DNA of 64,000 nt from Phyllostachys edulis (Eukaryota > Streptophyta > Magnoliopsida > Poales > Poaceae), in the NCBI GenBank assembly GCA_036346405.1, contig CM070562.1, positions 111,326,412-111,390,411 of the forward strand, read 5' to 3'. Both the position numbers and the translations under genes were made by a program. Positions 1-11,389 of the stretch are shown in pieces (the first letter of the stretch is position 1; the number at the start of each line of letters is the position of its first letter). Below the pieces are notes generated by a model. That model made no database searches. It worked only from the letters and a program-made list of their open reading frames with translations, and had not been told where the DNA came from.

Positions 1-715
1 TCCCAGATGCGCAATTTTTCATATGCTAGCTGCTTTGACATGACAAGCAGGATATATGGCAGCATTTAACTAGTAATAAGCATTTTGTTGTTGGCCATCA
101 CCAACAACCTGCATTATGCATGCGTGATTCATCTTGAGTGCTCTTAAGATTCTTAGTCTCTACTCTTTTCTCTCTCTTTTCCCCTCGCAAAATTAATGTA
201 GCAAAATACACGATCTTGGCAGGAAGCAATCACATCAAATAGATTAATGGGCGCATGAATAGGCAAAAGAAAATGATACTACTTCCTTTTTGAAAAAGAA
301 GAAATTGTAACACATTAGTTTAAGCAAAGTGACTCGCACAATTCCCCCAGTCTGACGAAAAATGTTGATGTGCTCAGCATCCAATATAAGATAAAAAAAA
401 AATTATACGAATCGACAAAACTATAGCTTTCTTCGGAGAACATGAAATATATATAACCAATCATTATCTGGCACCAAGAATCCTCATACAAATAATATTT
501 TGCTTGCAATACCATCAAGCCGGCCAAATAAACAAGCACTGAACTTTTTATAAAAAAAAGTTTACATGTTAGCATAATCTCCATGTTACGACAAATGGAT
601 CATTTTAGGTGGCAGTCAACAACCCTGAGTCCAAAGATGCTTCTGTTCATTATTGCACATAAAATGCAGAGATATAGGTGCAGTGGTGCACATCTCAAGA
701 AAGAAAGCCCAGGAG
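1..715. other. Upstream AT-rich non-coding DNA
   Basis: This stretch is AT-rich with no convincing coding sequence. It lies directly upstream of the apparent start codon of the dioxygenase pseudogene, so it may contain that gene's former promoter and 5' leader. I found no clear transposon ends in it. Confidence 0.5.
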
Positions 716-850
716 ATGGCAGAGGCTCTCTCCAATGGCACTGCCTACCAGTCAGTGCCTGAATCTTACATATTCCCAGTGCCCAAGAGGCCAGGGAGCT
801 TGCCATCTTCTTCTGTGCAGTTGCCAGGCTGCGGTGGCACTGCCTGTAGT

Positions 851-1002
851 CGGGGCGTAGCTCGCGACAGGCCACACCCCAAACCGATCCAACTGATTTT
901 GGATTTAAATCATTATTTTAATGATTTTTTTAAAAAAATTAACATGATATTTTGAACCTAGGCCTTGGGCCATCAGTGACCTGAGACCCAACTCTGCCTC
1001 TG
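851..1002. mobile_element. hAT-type MITE in dioxygenase exon 1
   Basis: A 152-bp AT-rich insert separates two collinear parts of dioxygenase exon 1. It is flanked by near-identical 8-bp duplications, CCTGTAGT at 843-850 and TCTGTAGT at 1003-1010, the length hAT elements make. Its ends (GGGGCGTAGCT on the left, reverse complement CAGAGGCAGAG on the right) resemble the termini of the hAT at 50562-51629. It has no coding capacity. Confidence 0.6.
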
Positions 1003-2395
1003 TCTGTAGTTGACCTCAGTGGAGACGACGATGGCAAGATTGCCAAATGCTAAGTGTCGTAGTAAGAAAGACTAGACAACAGAAAAGCACCCCCCTGTGT
1101 CTACACGGGGGACCGAGGTATCATCAAAGAGAGGATCGATTGTGGATAAGGCCGGGTGTGGTCACTTGGATACCTTTACTATGCGCTCGGTGGCGTTGGC
1201 GACCGCTGAGGAGGTGGCTGTCGGGCACAGTTGTACACGGAAGGCAAGTCAAGTCTTCATCCCATGACTTCTAGGCGCCGCGAGGCCATGATGCGGCGAT
1301 GGACTTCCTCCATGCGGCTCAAGCCCAAAAGAAGAAGGACAAGGCTCCGGTGGATGTCCCGGAGGGCGCCGAGTGGGGGGCCTCCACCCACGGAAGCAAA
1401 GTGTGACTCTCCGTCCGCTTGAAGTGTCCCAAGCTTAGATTTTTTTTTTTTTTGTAAATAGGTCTTTAGCTATTTAGCTTCCTTCCCTTCTTTTTTTGTT
1501 TGTCGCCCTTTCGGGGCTCATGTACCGAGGGGGCCGACCGAGGGGGGGGGTTGCCCCTTTTCGTAATGACCTATTTTGAATGAAAAAAATCTTTTCGAGG
1601 AAATCAGTTGTGGTGCATGGTGTTGTATGTTTGTTTTTCGTGTACGGTTAATTTTGAATCTGCTGGTTTCACAGGCCGACGCCCCGTTATTTCGTTGGAC
1701 CGCCGGCTGAGGCCTTCGGCCATCTGAGGGTCGTACTGCGAAGGTAACTACCCCCTGTGCGAGTTGAAGGCAGAGCGCTGCCTCCGCTTCGTTTGGCCGT
1801 TGTAGTTATGCTATCGAGGTGTGGTGTACCATGGTGCGAAATGGCAGCGTTGGCGTTTGGAGAACCCGGAGGGTACCACAGAGGAGTTCTAGCAGTTTCG
1901 CTAAGGCAAGGCCTCTGCGGCTCTTGACGAGATGGTCCATTTTTGGGAGTAGCAGGGCCGCGCGGCTGTTGCCGAAGACCCTTCATCCTCGTGCGCCGAA
2001 TCGGTGGCTTCGTGCCCATGTGCCGCTCCTGACACCCTGTTCGAGGGGGGATGCGACTTGTTTGCGGAGAGAGACTACTTGCGGCTTATGGGGACTGGGC
2101 GTCTGATGAGGAGTTGCTCGAGTGGTTGTTTCGTCCGGACGTGATTTATGCCGCAACCCCATAGTTGTATGTGACTTTTATGAGTATGTTGTAAACGTTT
2201 TGCATGTTGTATCTGATACCCTTCCCCTTGTTTTTTTTATTTCTTTTTTTGTCGGGGCGACCCTCTGTTGCATGTATTTGTGTATCTGTACTTTTGTGAT
2301 GAATAAAATGGTTTGTTGGTGTGTGCACTTTTGTCGTGGCTTGACCTTTTTTGCTTTGCGGGGTTGGGGGGGATCTGATGATAGATAGGGTGAAA

Positions 2396-3252
2396 CCTAG
2401 CGTCGCCCCCCATGTCTTCTTTTAAATAGGGCTCTGGGGTAGCCATAGCTTTTGCGAGGGGGAGGCGAAGCCTAGTGCAGTCCCCCATACTTCTTTAGAT
2501 AGGGCTTCGGAGGGAGCCTCAACCTCTTTTTTTCGAGGAGGGGAGGCAAAGCCTAGCGCTGTACCCTATACTTTTATATAGGGCTTTCAGGGAGCCCTAA
2601 CTTTTTGTGAGGGGAAGGCGAAGCTTAGCGCTACCCTTATACTTTTTTAGATAGGGCTCCAGGGGAGCCCTAACTTTTTTTTTACGAGGGGTGGGGAGGC
2701 GAAGCCTAGCGCCGTCCCCCATACTTTTTTAGATGGGACTCCGAGGGAGCCCTACTTTTTTTGCGAGAAGGAGGCGAAATCTAGCGCCGCTCCCCATACC
2801 TTTTTAGATAGGGTTTTGGGGGAGCTCTAACTTTTTTTTGTGAGGGAGGAGGCAAAGCGTAGCATCGTCTCCTATACTGTTTTAGGTAGGGCTCTGGGGA
2901 GGAGGGGCTAACCTTTTTTTTGCCAGGGGGGAGGTGAAGCCTAACGCCATCCCCTGCACTTTTTTAGGTAGGGATCCAAGGAGGCCGTAACCTTTTTTTT
3001 GGCGAGAGGGGAGGCGAAGCCTAGCGTCGTGCCCCATACTTTTTTAGGTAGGGATCCGGGGAGCCCTAACTATTTTACGAAGGGGAGGCGAAGCCTAGTG
3101 ACGTCCCCTATACCTTTTTAGAAAGGGCCCTGAGGGAGCCCTAACTTTTTACGAGAGGGAGGCGAAGCCTAGCGCCGTCTCCCATACCTTTTTAGATAGG
3201 GTTCCGGGGGAGCCCTAACTTTTTACGAGGGAGAGGCGAAGCCTAGCGTCGT
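2396..3252. repeat. Tandem array, units 1 to 11 plus part of 12 (about 75 bp each)
   Basis: Units of about 72-82 bp repeat head to tail. Each contains a core like CCTAGCGCCGTCCCCCATAC, then TTTTTTAGATAGGGCTC, a short inverted GGGAGCCCTAAC block, a T-run and GGGAGGCGAAG. I count eleven full units here, with the twelfth cut at 3252. The copies differ by many substitutions and T-run length changes, so the array is old. It continues at 5010. Confidence 0.9.
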
Positions 3253-5009
3253 TGTAGGACCGAATAGGCGACTAGAGGGGGGTGAATAGGAGCACGCTCA
3301 ATTTTTCACCTTGATTAGATACAACACCAATATCACTCCATTAGCTATGGAAGCTATGAAAATCAACATACAAGTACTGCAGAAGACTTGTGTTGAATCC
3401 AATCTACCTCAAAACAAAAGACCAAACCACAAGGCTCAAATCCTATGGGCGGTCAGACCAGCAACAAATGGGCGGTCGAACCGGAGGTCGGTCTGACCGA
3501 CAGCAAACTTGCGGTCTGACCGGCATTATAGAATCGGTCTAACCGGACCTGGCGATGAACAGAATAGACAGCCCGAAAACCGAGACTCAAATTAATCTAA
3601 CTTTTGATCCACACGACCAAACTCCACTAAACTTGAGACACACCTTCTCTAAGATATTAGGAACCTATTCCAGTCGAGGATCGTGAAGATCCATGCCAAA
3701 GTTCCTATCTTTTTCAGTTTGAACGAAAGGTGCTTCAAAACCGAGTCAAAATCGAAATCGGATCTAACGTCTTGCTCGTGGGTGATTGATGATCAAGATG
3801 ATCCTAGATATGTTCCCACATGTCACAGCAAGCTAGATCACAGCAAGAAACCAATAGAAAACTCGTGGATCAAAGAAAAACTCAAAATCACCAAATAGAG
3901 AGAAGGAACACAAGGATACTCATCTTTGAGAAATCATGCATAGATTGATTTGAGATTGAGAGGGTTTACAACCACTCCAACCAGGAAAACAAGAGCTCAA
4001 TCCAAGAGCACACACTCAACTCATCTCTCTAGAACCCTAAGCCTCTCCTTTCCTTTTTAAGTCCCTAAAACAAAACTAGGGTTTTTCAAATGAAGTGCTT
4101 AAGGGTGCTGGACAGCAGCCACCCCTATTTATAGTGGAGGCCTAGATTCTAGAAGAGTAAACCCTAATGGGTTCCCGTTAAGCCCACACACAAACGGGTT
4201 ACACACGCACGCATTTTAATGCGCTGTCTTCAACTCCTCTTGACCTAAACCACTTCTCCATGCGTCGTCTCGCGCCGTAGTTTAGCCAAAAGGTCACCAA
4301 GGCAGTATTTGGTGAAATTACCAAAATACCCCTTCTCGATCCTTCTCCGAAGACGAGTCCAATCTTGGTGAAGCAAACGCCTGCTTCGCCACGTGTAGAT
4401 TGATCAACGGCTCTCATCATGTCGGCAAGTCTCTCCCGTTCGGCTCCCGCTAAAACTACCAAGTTACTTGCACCGACCCCCATGCCGCTTGATCCAACCA
4501 GTCGCACCGAACTACCCGTTCGGTCACCTTTGTCCAATTTGCGCCATGCTTGAATCCATTGACCTCACCCAACATCCTTGATCGTTCTGAACCTCAGCTC
4601 TCCAAGCTTAGTCCCGATCATCCTTGCCGTTGATCGTCGTTGACCTCCAAGCGTCCTGTACAACAATAGACAAAGAAATCGATTCCGGGAACAAGTTTTT
4701 CACAACTTGACCCACATTAGCGAAAACATGCATTATGCAACACATATGCATTGAAGCCCATGAACTTGACCTATCCCAAAAATCATTGCCACCGATTGGC
4801 CGATGAACAGCACAAAATCGGTCAGACCGCCATTCAATGGCCGGTCTGACCGCAGGCCGGTCTGACCGCGCCTTGAACGCTGATCTGACCGCGCTTGACC
4901 CGGCAACCTTTCAACTTTTGACGCAAACGCGTGAATCGACAAACCAATAGCGCCATTGCCAATTGTAACATCATCCTAAGATCATGAGTATATCCCCATG
5001 ATATCCACA
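3253..5009 (+). mobile_element. Solo LTR (1757 bp) inside the tandem array
   Basis: The block begins TGTAGGACCG, ends TATCCACA, and is flanked by a perfect 5-bp duplication GTCGT (3248-3252 and 5010-5014). The surrounding array unit is continuous when it is removed. There is no primer-binding site, polypurine tract or polyprotein, so it is a solo LTR left by recombination between two LTRs. It contains repeated short palindromes of the type CGGTCTGACCG (about 3470-3550 and 4820-4890). Its start resembles the solo LTR at 58914. Gypsy origin is inferred from length and ends. Confidence 0.9.
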
Positions 5010-5290
5010 GTCGTCCTCCATACTTTTTTAGATAGGGCTGCGAGGGAGACCTAACTTTTTTTTGCAAGGGAGAGACGAAGCGTAGCGTCGTCCCCTATAC
5101 TTTTTTAGGTAGGGCTCAGGGGGAGCCGGGTCCTAACCTCTTTTTTGCAAGGGGAGATGAATTCTAGCGCCGTCCCTCATAGTTTTTTAGGTAGGGCTCG
5201 AGGGGAGCATAACTTTTTTTGTGATGGGGGAGGTAAAGCTTAGCGCCGCCCCCTATATTTTTTTGATAGGGCTCTGGGGGCTGTGTTTCG
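5010..5290. repeat. Tandem array continued, rest of unit 12 to unit 15
   Basis: The same unit family resumes after the solo LTR, finishing unit 12 and adding three more. The last unit ends next to the primer-binding site of the host retroelement. That places the array in the 5' untranslated leader when read on the minus strand. Confidence 0.9.
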
Positions 5291-5325
5291 TGACTTTCCT
5301 GTCGATTCCCACGGATGGCGCCAAC

Positions 5326-5767
5326 TGTCGTAGCAAGAAAGACTAGATAGTAGAAAAGGGTGACCCTCGGTGTCTACGCGAGAGACCGAGGGATCCTCGA
5401 AGAGGGGATCGATTGTTAGGAGTAAATGTGTATTAATTGCCCCAAAAATCGGATTGAGTTATTACAATCGATCCGGCTGGTACACCCAATCCACCGGTGC
5501 CATCCTTCCTTCGCCGTGCGCCGAGTACTCGGGGCACGGGGCCCAGGCACCCTTTGGCGTGCACCCCTCGACGCGGTCGGGAGGGGGGGGTCGATGGTCC
5601 AAATGCCTCTGAAGCATTTGTTTTGTTGTCCTTTGCGAGCTTCCTGAGGGCCTTCGCTTGGGCTTCGGGGCCCCTTCGAAGGAGTACCAGGTACCTTCGA
5701 GGGCCCTGGCTTGTGGGGAAGGGGGGCTTCGCTAGGTCGCTGGGTAGGTGGGGCCGCCCCTACGACA
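5326..5767 (-). repeat. 5' LTR (minus orientation) of the 1055-5767 element
   Basis: This 442-bp block starts TGTCGTAG and ends CTACGACA. Its left edge abuts the primer-binding site at about 5307-5325, so it is the 5' LTR when read on the minus strand. About 95 bp at its left edge match 1055-1150. Its right edge resembles the outer end of the 44150 gypsy LTR (TGTCGTAGGGGCGG), suggesting related families. Confidence 0.75.
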
Positions 5768-6182
5768 CCACACCACACCAAGCAAATCGTCGATGCAGGG
5801 AGGGAGTTCGGTTTCTTTCAGGCGCCTACCTGTATATCTGATTTTCAGTACCTTGTCACTAGTCAGTGTTACACTGTCTGATTTGAAGCAAACTACATGC
5901 AGTCTTTAACAAAGTGAATCATGTTCAATGTCTGAATCGAACTATTGATTACCGATTCATACGATCCTTTTCAACAGAAGGTCTTTGTTGATGGCAAGAT
6001 TTGGCATCTATAATGGTCATTGAAGTGCTGATTGGTCCAACGATAAGAACTTAAAGCTACCGCTGATTCAACTAATATTTGATTTTGAATCGGAAGACAG
6101 AATGGCTTCAAAGACCTCCTGAGAGGTCCTGGACAACCTCTCCTGTGATTCGGTTGCTGACCATACGACTGAAGGGTCAGTT

Positions 6183-7438
6183 TTGGCCGAACTGAAAGTT
6201 AATTTGATTATTGACAGTAGAATCACTATAGAACATGTTGGCCAATTTATTGTGCAATGTAGAGAGGCCGATTATGGCAATTTATTTAGATTAAAGTTGT
6301 TTTCATTATCTTTGACGGGTATTACATCTATGAGGTTTACTTTGCTTGTTCCAAATTCAATTCATGCCAGGTTACAAATAGGGAACAAGCTTCATGATTA
6401 TTTTCGCATTAAAGATATAAGATCGAAGCGTGGTAAAATTGAGAAAACCGATATTAAGGAAATAGAATATGTTTCTAAGATATCGGAAAAGGCAAGTACA
6501 AATAAATGTATAGCCGAATGGGTAGATATCGAATCTGAACCATTCGTTTGTTTAGCTTTGGAGCCATCTCCACAAAAGAATCGGCTAAAGAAGAAAAAAT
6601 ATACATTTAATATGACTAAATGTGATCAGATTTTTGATATTTTATTGAAAGAAAAGCATATAAAGTTGTTAGATCATCATATTATACCATCACATGAGGA
6701 ATTGAGAGGGTGCTCATACTGCAAATGGCACAATGTGTTTACTCATAATACTAGTAATTGCAACGTGTTTCGCCGGCAGTTACAATCGGCCATTAATGGA
6801 GGTCGATTGAAGTTTGCAAATCATCAGGAGATAGCGGGGCACAAAGTAGGAGAAACAATCTCTCCCTTTAAGTGTGCTTAATTGTGAAGACAAGAAAGTG
6901 TTGATTCGGCCAGGAAAGGCTGATGTAACAAAAAGCAAGGAAATAATAATAGCCAGTGAGCTTGTCAATAATAGAGCTAAAAAGACTAACAAAACGTATG
7001 AAAAAAAGAATAATATGGTTTGGGTCCCTACAAGTAGTGGACAAATTAAAGCTAAGGATAGTGTTCAAGCATCTATTGCTAGAACAGCACAAAAAAACAA
7101 AGACGAAAGTGATATTCCAACAAATTCTGGCTAAATATGAGAATAAAAAGGCCGATCAACATGGTTTTGATCAGGCAAAGGGATCCAAGAAACAACCACG
7201 AGGTCAAAAGTTTGCATCTGGTCATCAAAACCATTGGCAATCACATGATCGATATTCATTGTTTGTCCCACTGATGCCTGTGTCGTGGAATCCATCCCCA
7301 GGTATGTCAGTTTATTCTCCATGGTTTTGGTATAGTCCTTGGATGCCATTTTATGAGTATTTACATTCTAGTTGGGTATTACCAAAGCGACATGTATGTG
7401 ATCGACTATCACGGTCGTATCAAGAACATTGTCGTTAA
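6183..7438 (+). pseudogene. Gypsy gag fragment
   Basis: An open segment at 6183-6881 encodes a gag-like protein. It has a capsid-type stretch (FTLLVPNSIHARLQ, then LHDYF), and near its end CSYCKWHNVFTHNTSNC followed by VFRRQLQSAINGGRLKF, typical of rice gypsy gag C-termini. A shifted frame continues at 6956-7438 with a Trp/Pro/Tyr-rich tail. The N-terminal part is missing because of the deletion that joined the 5' LTR to gag. No pol domains follow. Confidence 0.75.
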
Positions 7439-7584
7439 ATATAATTACATATTAGAAAGCCAAAATTAACAAGAGGACGGAATAACAGCAAGTGTTTGAA
7501 AAATTAAATATGTATATATATTCATGTTGTTTGCTAGATATTTTATTTTGGCTACATGTATAGATGTTTAGAAAAGTATGTTTA

Positions 7585-7735
7585 AGAATGGGCGATGTTT
7601 TATTTATCACCGCCCTAAGAGAAATAAATATATATGGCTGATGTTTGTTTGCCATCGCCCTAAGAACAAAAGAAAAATATACATACATGGCCGATGTTGT
7701 GTTTATTATTGTCCTAAGGAAAAATATATTGTTCA
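7585..7735 (+). repeat. Three degenerate 50-bp repeats near the 3' LTR
   Basis: Three copies of a GGCNGATGTT...CCTAAG unit start near 7590, 7637 and 7690, just upstream of the polypurine-like tract of the 5986-8868 element. They are AT-rich and non-coding. Confidence 0.6.
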
Positions 7736-7929
7736 TTACCATGATAAAGGTGCAAATATTTTTTTCGGCAAGCAAGCTTTACCCAAAAAACAGTGGGGCA
7801 TGTGTTAATGGCAAGATTTGGCATCTATAATGGTCATTGCAGTGCTGATTGGTCCAACGATAAGAATTTAAAGCTACTGCTGATTCAACTAATATTCGGT
7901 TTTGAATCGGAAGGCAGAATGGCTTCAAA

Positions 7930-8420
7930 GACCTCCTGAGAGGTCCTGGAAGATCTCTTTAAAGACCTCCTGGGAGGTCTTGACCTAAAAAACCTCCTGA
8001 GAGGTCCTGGACGACCTCTTCAAAGACCTCCTAGGAGGTCCTAGAGGACGTCTTGGATGGTCCTGGACGATTTCTACAAAGACCTCCTGAGAGGTCCTGG
8101 AAGACATCCACAAAGACCTCCTAGGAGGACCTGGAGGGTGGTCTTTGCCAAACATCCAAAAGGTGGTCTTTGCAAAGCAGCAGGTCGTGAGGACAAGGAA
8201 AAGCACGGCCAGGATCTCCTCTGAAGCACCCACGTGGCTTCATCAGGGCCACCCAAGACCTCCTCAGGAGCACTCACGTGGCTTCATCAGGACCGTCCAA
8301 GACCTCATCGGGAGTACTCACGTGGCTTCATCAGGACCTCCCACGAGGACCTCCTCAGGACCTTCCGCGAGGATCTCCTCAGGACCTCCCACGAAGACTT
8401 CTTGCCAGAGCATCCAGGAG
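7930..8420 (+). repeat. GACCTCC palindromes and CACGTGGCTTCATCAGG repeats in the 3' LTR
   Basis: The first part (about 7930-8140) repeats palindromes such as GACCTCCTAGGAGGTC and GACCTCCTGAGAGGTC, spaced 30-60 bp apart. The second part (about 8220-8410) holds three roughly 50-bp units sharing CACGTGGCTTCATCAGG, then further CTCCTCAGGACC copies. These lie in the U3-like part of the LTR. Confidence 0.85.
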
Positions 8421-10039
8421 CTCCTCAAGACCACTCCAGAGAATATTTAAGGATCTTGGGAATATCAGTTAACTTACGTGATTGAATAGGAAAGATTTAT
8501 CAGTTATAGGAGGTTTGGAGATCAGATGGCATAATCGAATAATATCTGTGAATCTTGTTCGGTTTTAGGAGCCCTGATTTCTTACGGTTAAGACCTGCCG
8601 CCCTTTAAATAGAGAGGGTCAAAGCCGATTCACAAGACAAACAAATCAATCTACAGAATCGTTCTTTTCTTTTTCATCTACTTTTTGCGCCTAGGTCTAG
8701 AGTAAAGTAGTTATGCTTTGCTGTTCTTACTTGTAAAATAGCCGGTTCTTCGTCGTAATTGAAGAATTATCCTCTTTCCTAGTTTGCTCGAAAACTAGTC
8801 GTACACTCTTGCAAAAGTGAAGCAATCTGGTTATTTGCGATCTCGTGTGTTGATTTTTGACGTCAACAGTCTCAATATCTTTTCAAGGATGCAGATTATC
8901 TGTATGAAAGCATCATGCGTAAAATCCTTTGCCTGAATCTTGATCATTCGTAGTAACAGGTTATCAACCATGGCGTGCCAGATGAGGTGATGAACGGTAT
9001 GATGAGCGTTGAGCGCTGCAGAGGAGTTCTTCAGCCTTTCTGCCGGGGAGAAGACGGTGCGCTATTCGACCGACAGTAAGAACTAAGAAGCTTCCACGGT
9101 TCCACACGAGCATCCGGAACGACCAAGAGAAGGTTCTGTACTGGAGGGACTGCCTGAAGCTCGGTTGCTACCCATTCGAGCAATTCAAGCACCAATGGCC
9201 TGAAAAGCCACGCAGGCTCGGGTAACTTACAATTGATCAAGTCGAGAGATCCTGAGTTCAAGTACTAGCCAGTATCATATACACTGTCTACTGCGAAAAT
9301 GTTTGTGCAGGGAGGTGTTGGAGGCGTACACGGTGGCGGTGAGGGCGGTGGTGCTGCGCGTGCTGCGGCTCACCACGGCGGGTTTGGGGCTCGGCGAGGC
9401 TCTACTTGGAGGGGAAGCTCAGCGCCAGGCGGTGATCATGAACGTGAACCAGTGGCTTGCAGATGAGGCACGATGGCGGTTGGATCGACGTCGAGCCCGC
9501 GCCAGGCGCACTCGTCGTCAACTTTGGCCATCAGATAGAGGTGATCATGATCGGTACATTGATGGGAAAATGCTGCTGAAAGAAGTACAAATTCAGATTT
9601 CAGAGAGGAAGGAAACTAGTCCTAGTCAGGATTGAGTGTATACTTTGGTTTCTTTCATTTGGATGTGCAGGTGATCAGCAATGGAAGCATGAGGAGCGGC
9701 GAGCACCGTGTCGTGACGAACACGAGCGCCGCGCGGACATCTCTGGCGATGTTCGTCATGCCTGAGATGGGTTGCACCGTCGCGGCGGCGCCGGAGTTGG
9801 TCGGTGACGACAAGCCTGATGCTCTGTATAGGCCCTACTGTTACGGCGAATTCCTCAGCGAGTACTCCTCTGCGACTGGAGAGTGGAGACAGGGATGCTG
9901 TCCTGGGACATTTCAAGATGATCAAGCAGAAGCAGTGACTGGTATTCTTGCAAGCAAATTTGCTGCTTCATGCATGCGTTGTTTAATTCCTCTGTGGAAC
10001 ATGTCATTATCATCAGATAGCGTTTTTCATCTGTGCTAG

Positions 10040-10553
10040 AAAATTAGACGGGAGGACTACTCCATCTCCATATATGGTCCATATGAAAGTTGGACAGTAA
10101 TTTCTCGAGGTTGCCGAGTCAGCGAGTGAGTCGGTCCTGCAGGCCTGCATTCTAAACAAGGTCATGTCATGTCGCGTTGCAAGGGTACGTTGATGTGATA
10201 TGCTACCACTGCTGTGCCAGTGATGACTGACGAATTGGACGACAGCAACATCTCAACAATTCAGGGAGCGAGGCTGAGACATGTGGACCACTACAAATCT
10301 TCAGTTTAATCAAATCTCTCTGCATCGCATCGTACGAATTTATAGTCAGTGAGTACGATGTGTGCACGGGAACTCGCAGTCTGAATATATGAATAACAAG
10401 TTAGAACGAACAGTCCGAATATAAATGCCTATGCTTGTAGTAGCTGTTCGCTTCCTCCTGAAAAGTTTGGCGTGTCGTGGGTGTGACTTTGGCAGCATGT
10501 AGCCATGCATGTTCTTAGGCTTTTGATCGGTTCATTCCGCAATGAAATCCTGC
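10040..10553. other. Intergenic DNA, nothing recognised
   Basis: This lies between the dioxygenase pseudogene and the first Mutator-like MITE. I see no coding sequence, RNA gene or clear repeat structure in it. Confidence 0.5.
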
Positions 10554-10928
10554 GATTTTTTTTTATATTAATTAACATTTTTTAATTTTATTTTAAAGTT
10601 AACCATGTGAGCTTTATTTTCAATTCTAACCTCTTTGGTCACGCCACCATTTGGTGGTGACAAAATAACACTGTTATTCTTCAAATTTGCGATTTGAAGA
10701 AACTCTTGTCACACCATCAGTGGCGTGACAGTGTTGTTTGGTCACACCACCATCAGTGACGTGATAAAAAATACTATTTTACTGGACTTATCATCCTATG
10801 GCGTGACAGCATTGTTTTGTCACGTCACAACCTGTGGCGTGACCAAAAAGATCAGAATTAGAAATAAACTACGTTGAGGTTAACTTTAAAATAAAATTTT
10901 TAAAAAGATTAATTAATAAAAAAAATTC
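10554..10928. mobile_element. Mutator-like MITE, copy 1
   Basis: The 375-bp element has terminal inverted repeats of about 45 bp: ATTAATTAAC then TTTTATTTTAAAGTTAAC on the left, and the complement on the right. It is flanked by a perfect 9-bp duplication AAATCCTGC (10545-10553 and 10929-10937). A 9-bp duplication with long AT-rich inverted repeats is the hallmark of Mutator-like elements. The interior repeats GTCACGCCAC-type motifs in both orientations. No coding capacity. Confidence 0.85.
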
Positions 10929-11389
10929 AAATCCTGCCCGTCTCTCTCGCCATGGCCGTCTCCCTCCTGACCTAACCTGTAGACCCCTTTTGCCTAACAA
11001 ACAAAAATGGAGTACACGTATATATGGTACTAGATCGTCAGTATAGCTACCAGTATTGCCCTTGCACATTTCTTTTTCTCACATATAGGAGTAGAAATAC
11101 TGGTAGTACTCCGTAACAAATAATTGAAGACCGGCAAGCAGCAGACCAGGAACGTCCAGTCAGTCAATCAGGCAGTCACCATGCCAACAAAAGGCTGTAT
11201 TTTGTGCTGACAAGACCGAAAGCAAACTTAAAGACTAATTTGTTGACCAGTAGTAAGTACTGCCACTCCAGTCTACAAGTTAGAGAGAAGAAACAAACGA
11301 AAGAAACCTTCCGATGGTCGCATTTGCGTCTATCAAGGAAGCAGCGGCAACTGTGTGGGACAGTGGGAGTGATTAGCGTACGTTTCTGA

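Larger units (their letters stand above)
1055..5767 (-). mobile_element. Non-autonomous gypsy-type LTR retrotransposon, decayed
   Basis: On the minus strand the right LTR is 5326-5767, with 8-bp inverted ends TGTCGTAG/CTACGACA. Directly inside it lies a primer-binding site (reverse complement TTGGCGCCATCCGT), as in grass gypsy elements. The left LTR keeps only about the last 95 bp (1055 to about 1150). Much of the interior is a tandem array next to the primer-binding site. No gag, protease or reverse transcriptase was recognised, so it is non-autonomous or heavily deleted. It sits within dioxygenase exon 1. A matching target duplication was not found, perhaps because the left side was rearranged. 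Confidence 0.7.
5986..8868 (+). mobile_element. Internally deleted gypsy-type LTR retrotransposon in dioxygenase intron
   Basis: The 3' LTR is 7801-8868, starting TGTGTTAATGGCAAG and ending GACGTCAACA. It is preceded by a polypurine-like tract AGTGGGGCA. A truncated 5' LTR (5986 to about 6160) has the same opening, then jumps straight into gag coding sequence, so the rest of the 5' LTR and the primer-binding site are deleted. Flanking 5-mers GTCTT (5981-5985) and GTCTC (8869-8873) fit a duplication with one change. No protease, reverse transcriptase or integrase was seen. It sits between dioxygenase exons 1 and 2. Confidence 0.8.
716..9938 (+). pseudogene. 2-oxoglutarate/Fe(II)-dependent dioxygenase pseudogene, split by three insertions
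   Basis: Pieces of one plant 2-OG dioxygenase appear in order on the plus strand. Exon 1 starts at the ATG at 716 (MAEALSNGTAYQSVPESY) and is cut at 850. It resumes at 1011-1054 (VDLSGDDDGKIAK) and again near 5780-5820 (IVDAGREFGFFQ). Exon 2 is 8960-9221 (VINHGVPDEV, then LPRFHTS and VLYWRDCLKLGCYPF), exon 3 is 9311-9540 (VDVEP-type region ending GALVVNFGHQIE), and exon 4 is 9671-9938. Introns show cag acceptors before 8960, 9311 and 9671 and gt donors after 9221 and 9540. The second iron-binding His (GEHRVV) and the RxS 2-OG-binding motif (RTS) remain. The HxD segment is missing from exon 3, exon 2 has a frameshift and a stop, and exon 4 has a frameshift near its end. Intact relatives oxidise small metabolites in the cytosol. 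The exact substrate class cannot be told, and no functional enzyme can be made. Confidence 0.85.

Noticed and set aside
1231..2106. Small frames inside the 1055-5767 element as possible gag or captured gene
   Set aside because: No domain recognised; the frames are short and Arg-rich, and the region is a degenerate retroelement interior.
7930..8140. Spaced palindromes resembling a CRISPR array
   Set aside because: Spacers are unequal and partly repeated, the block is inside an LTR, and the genome is a plant.
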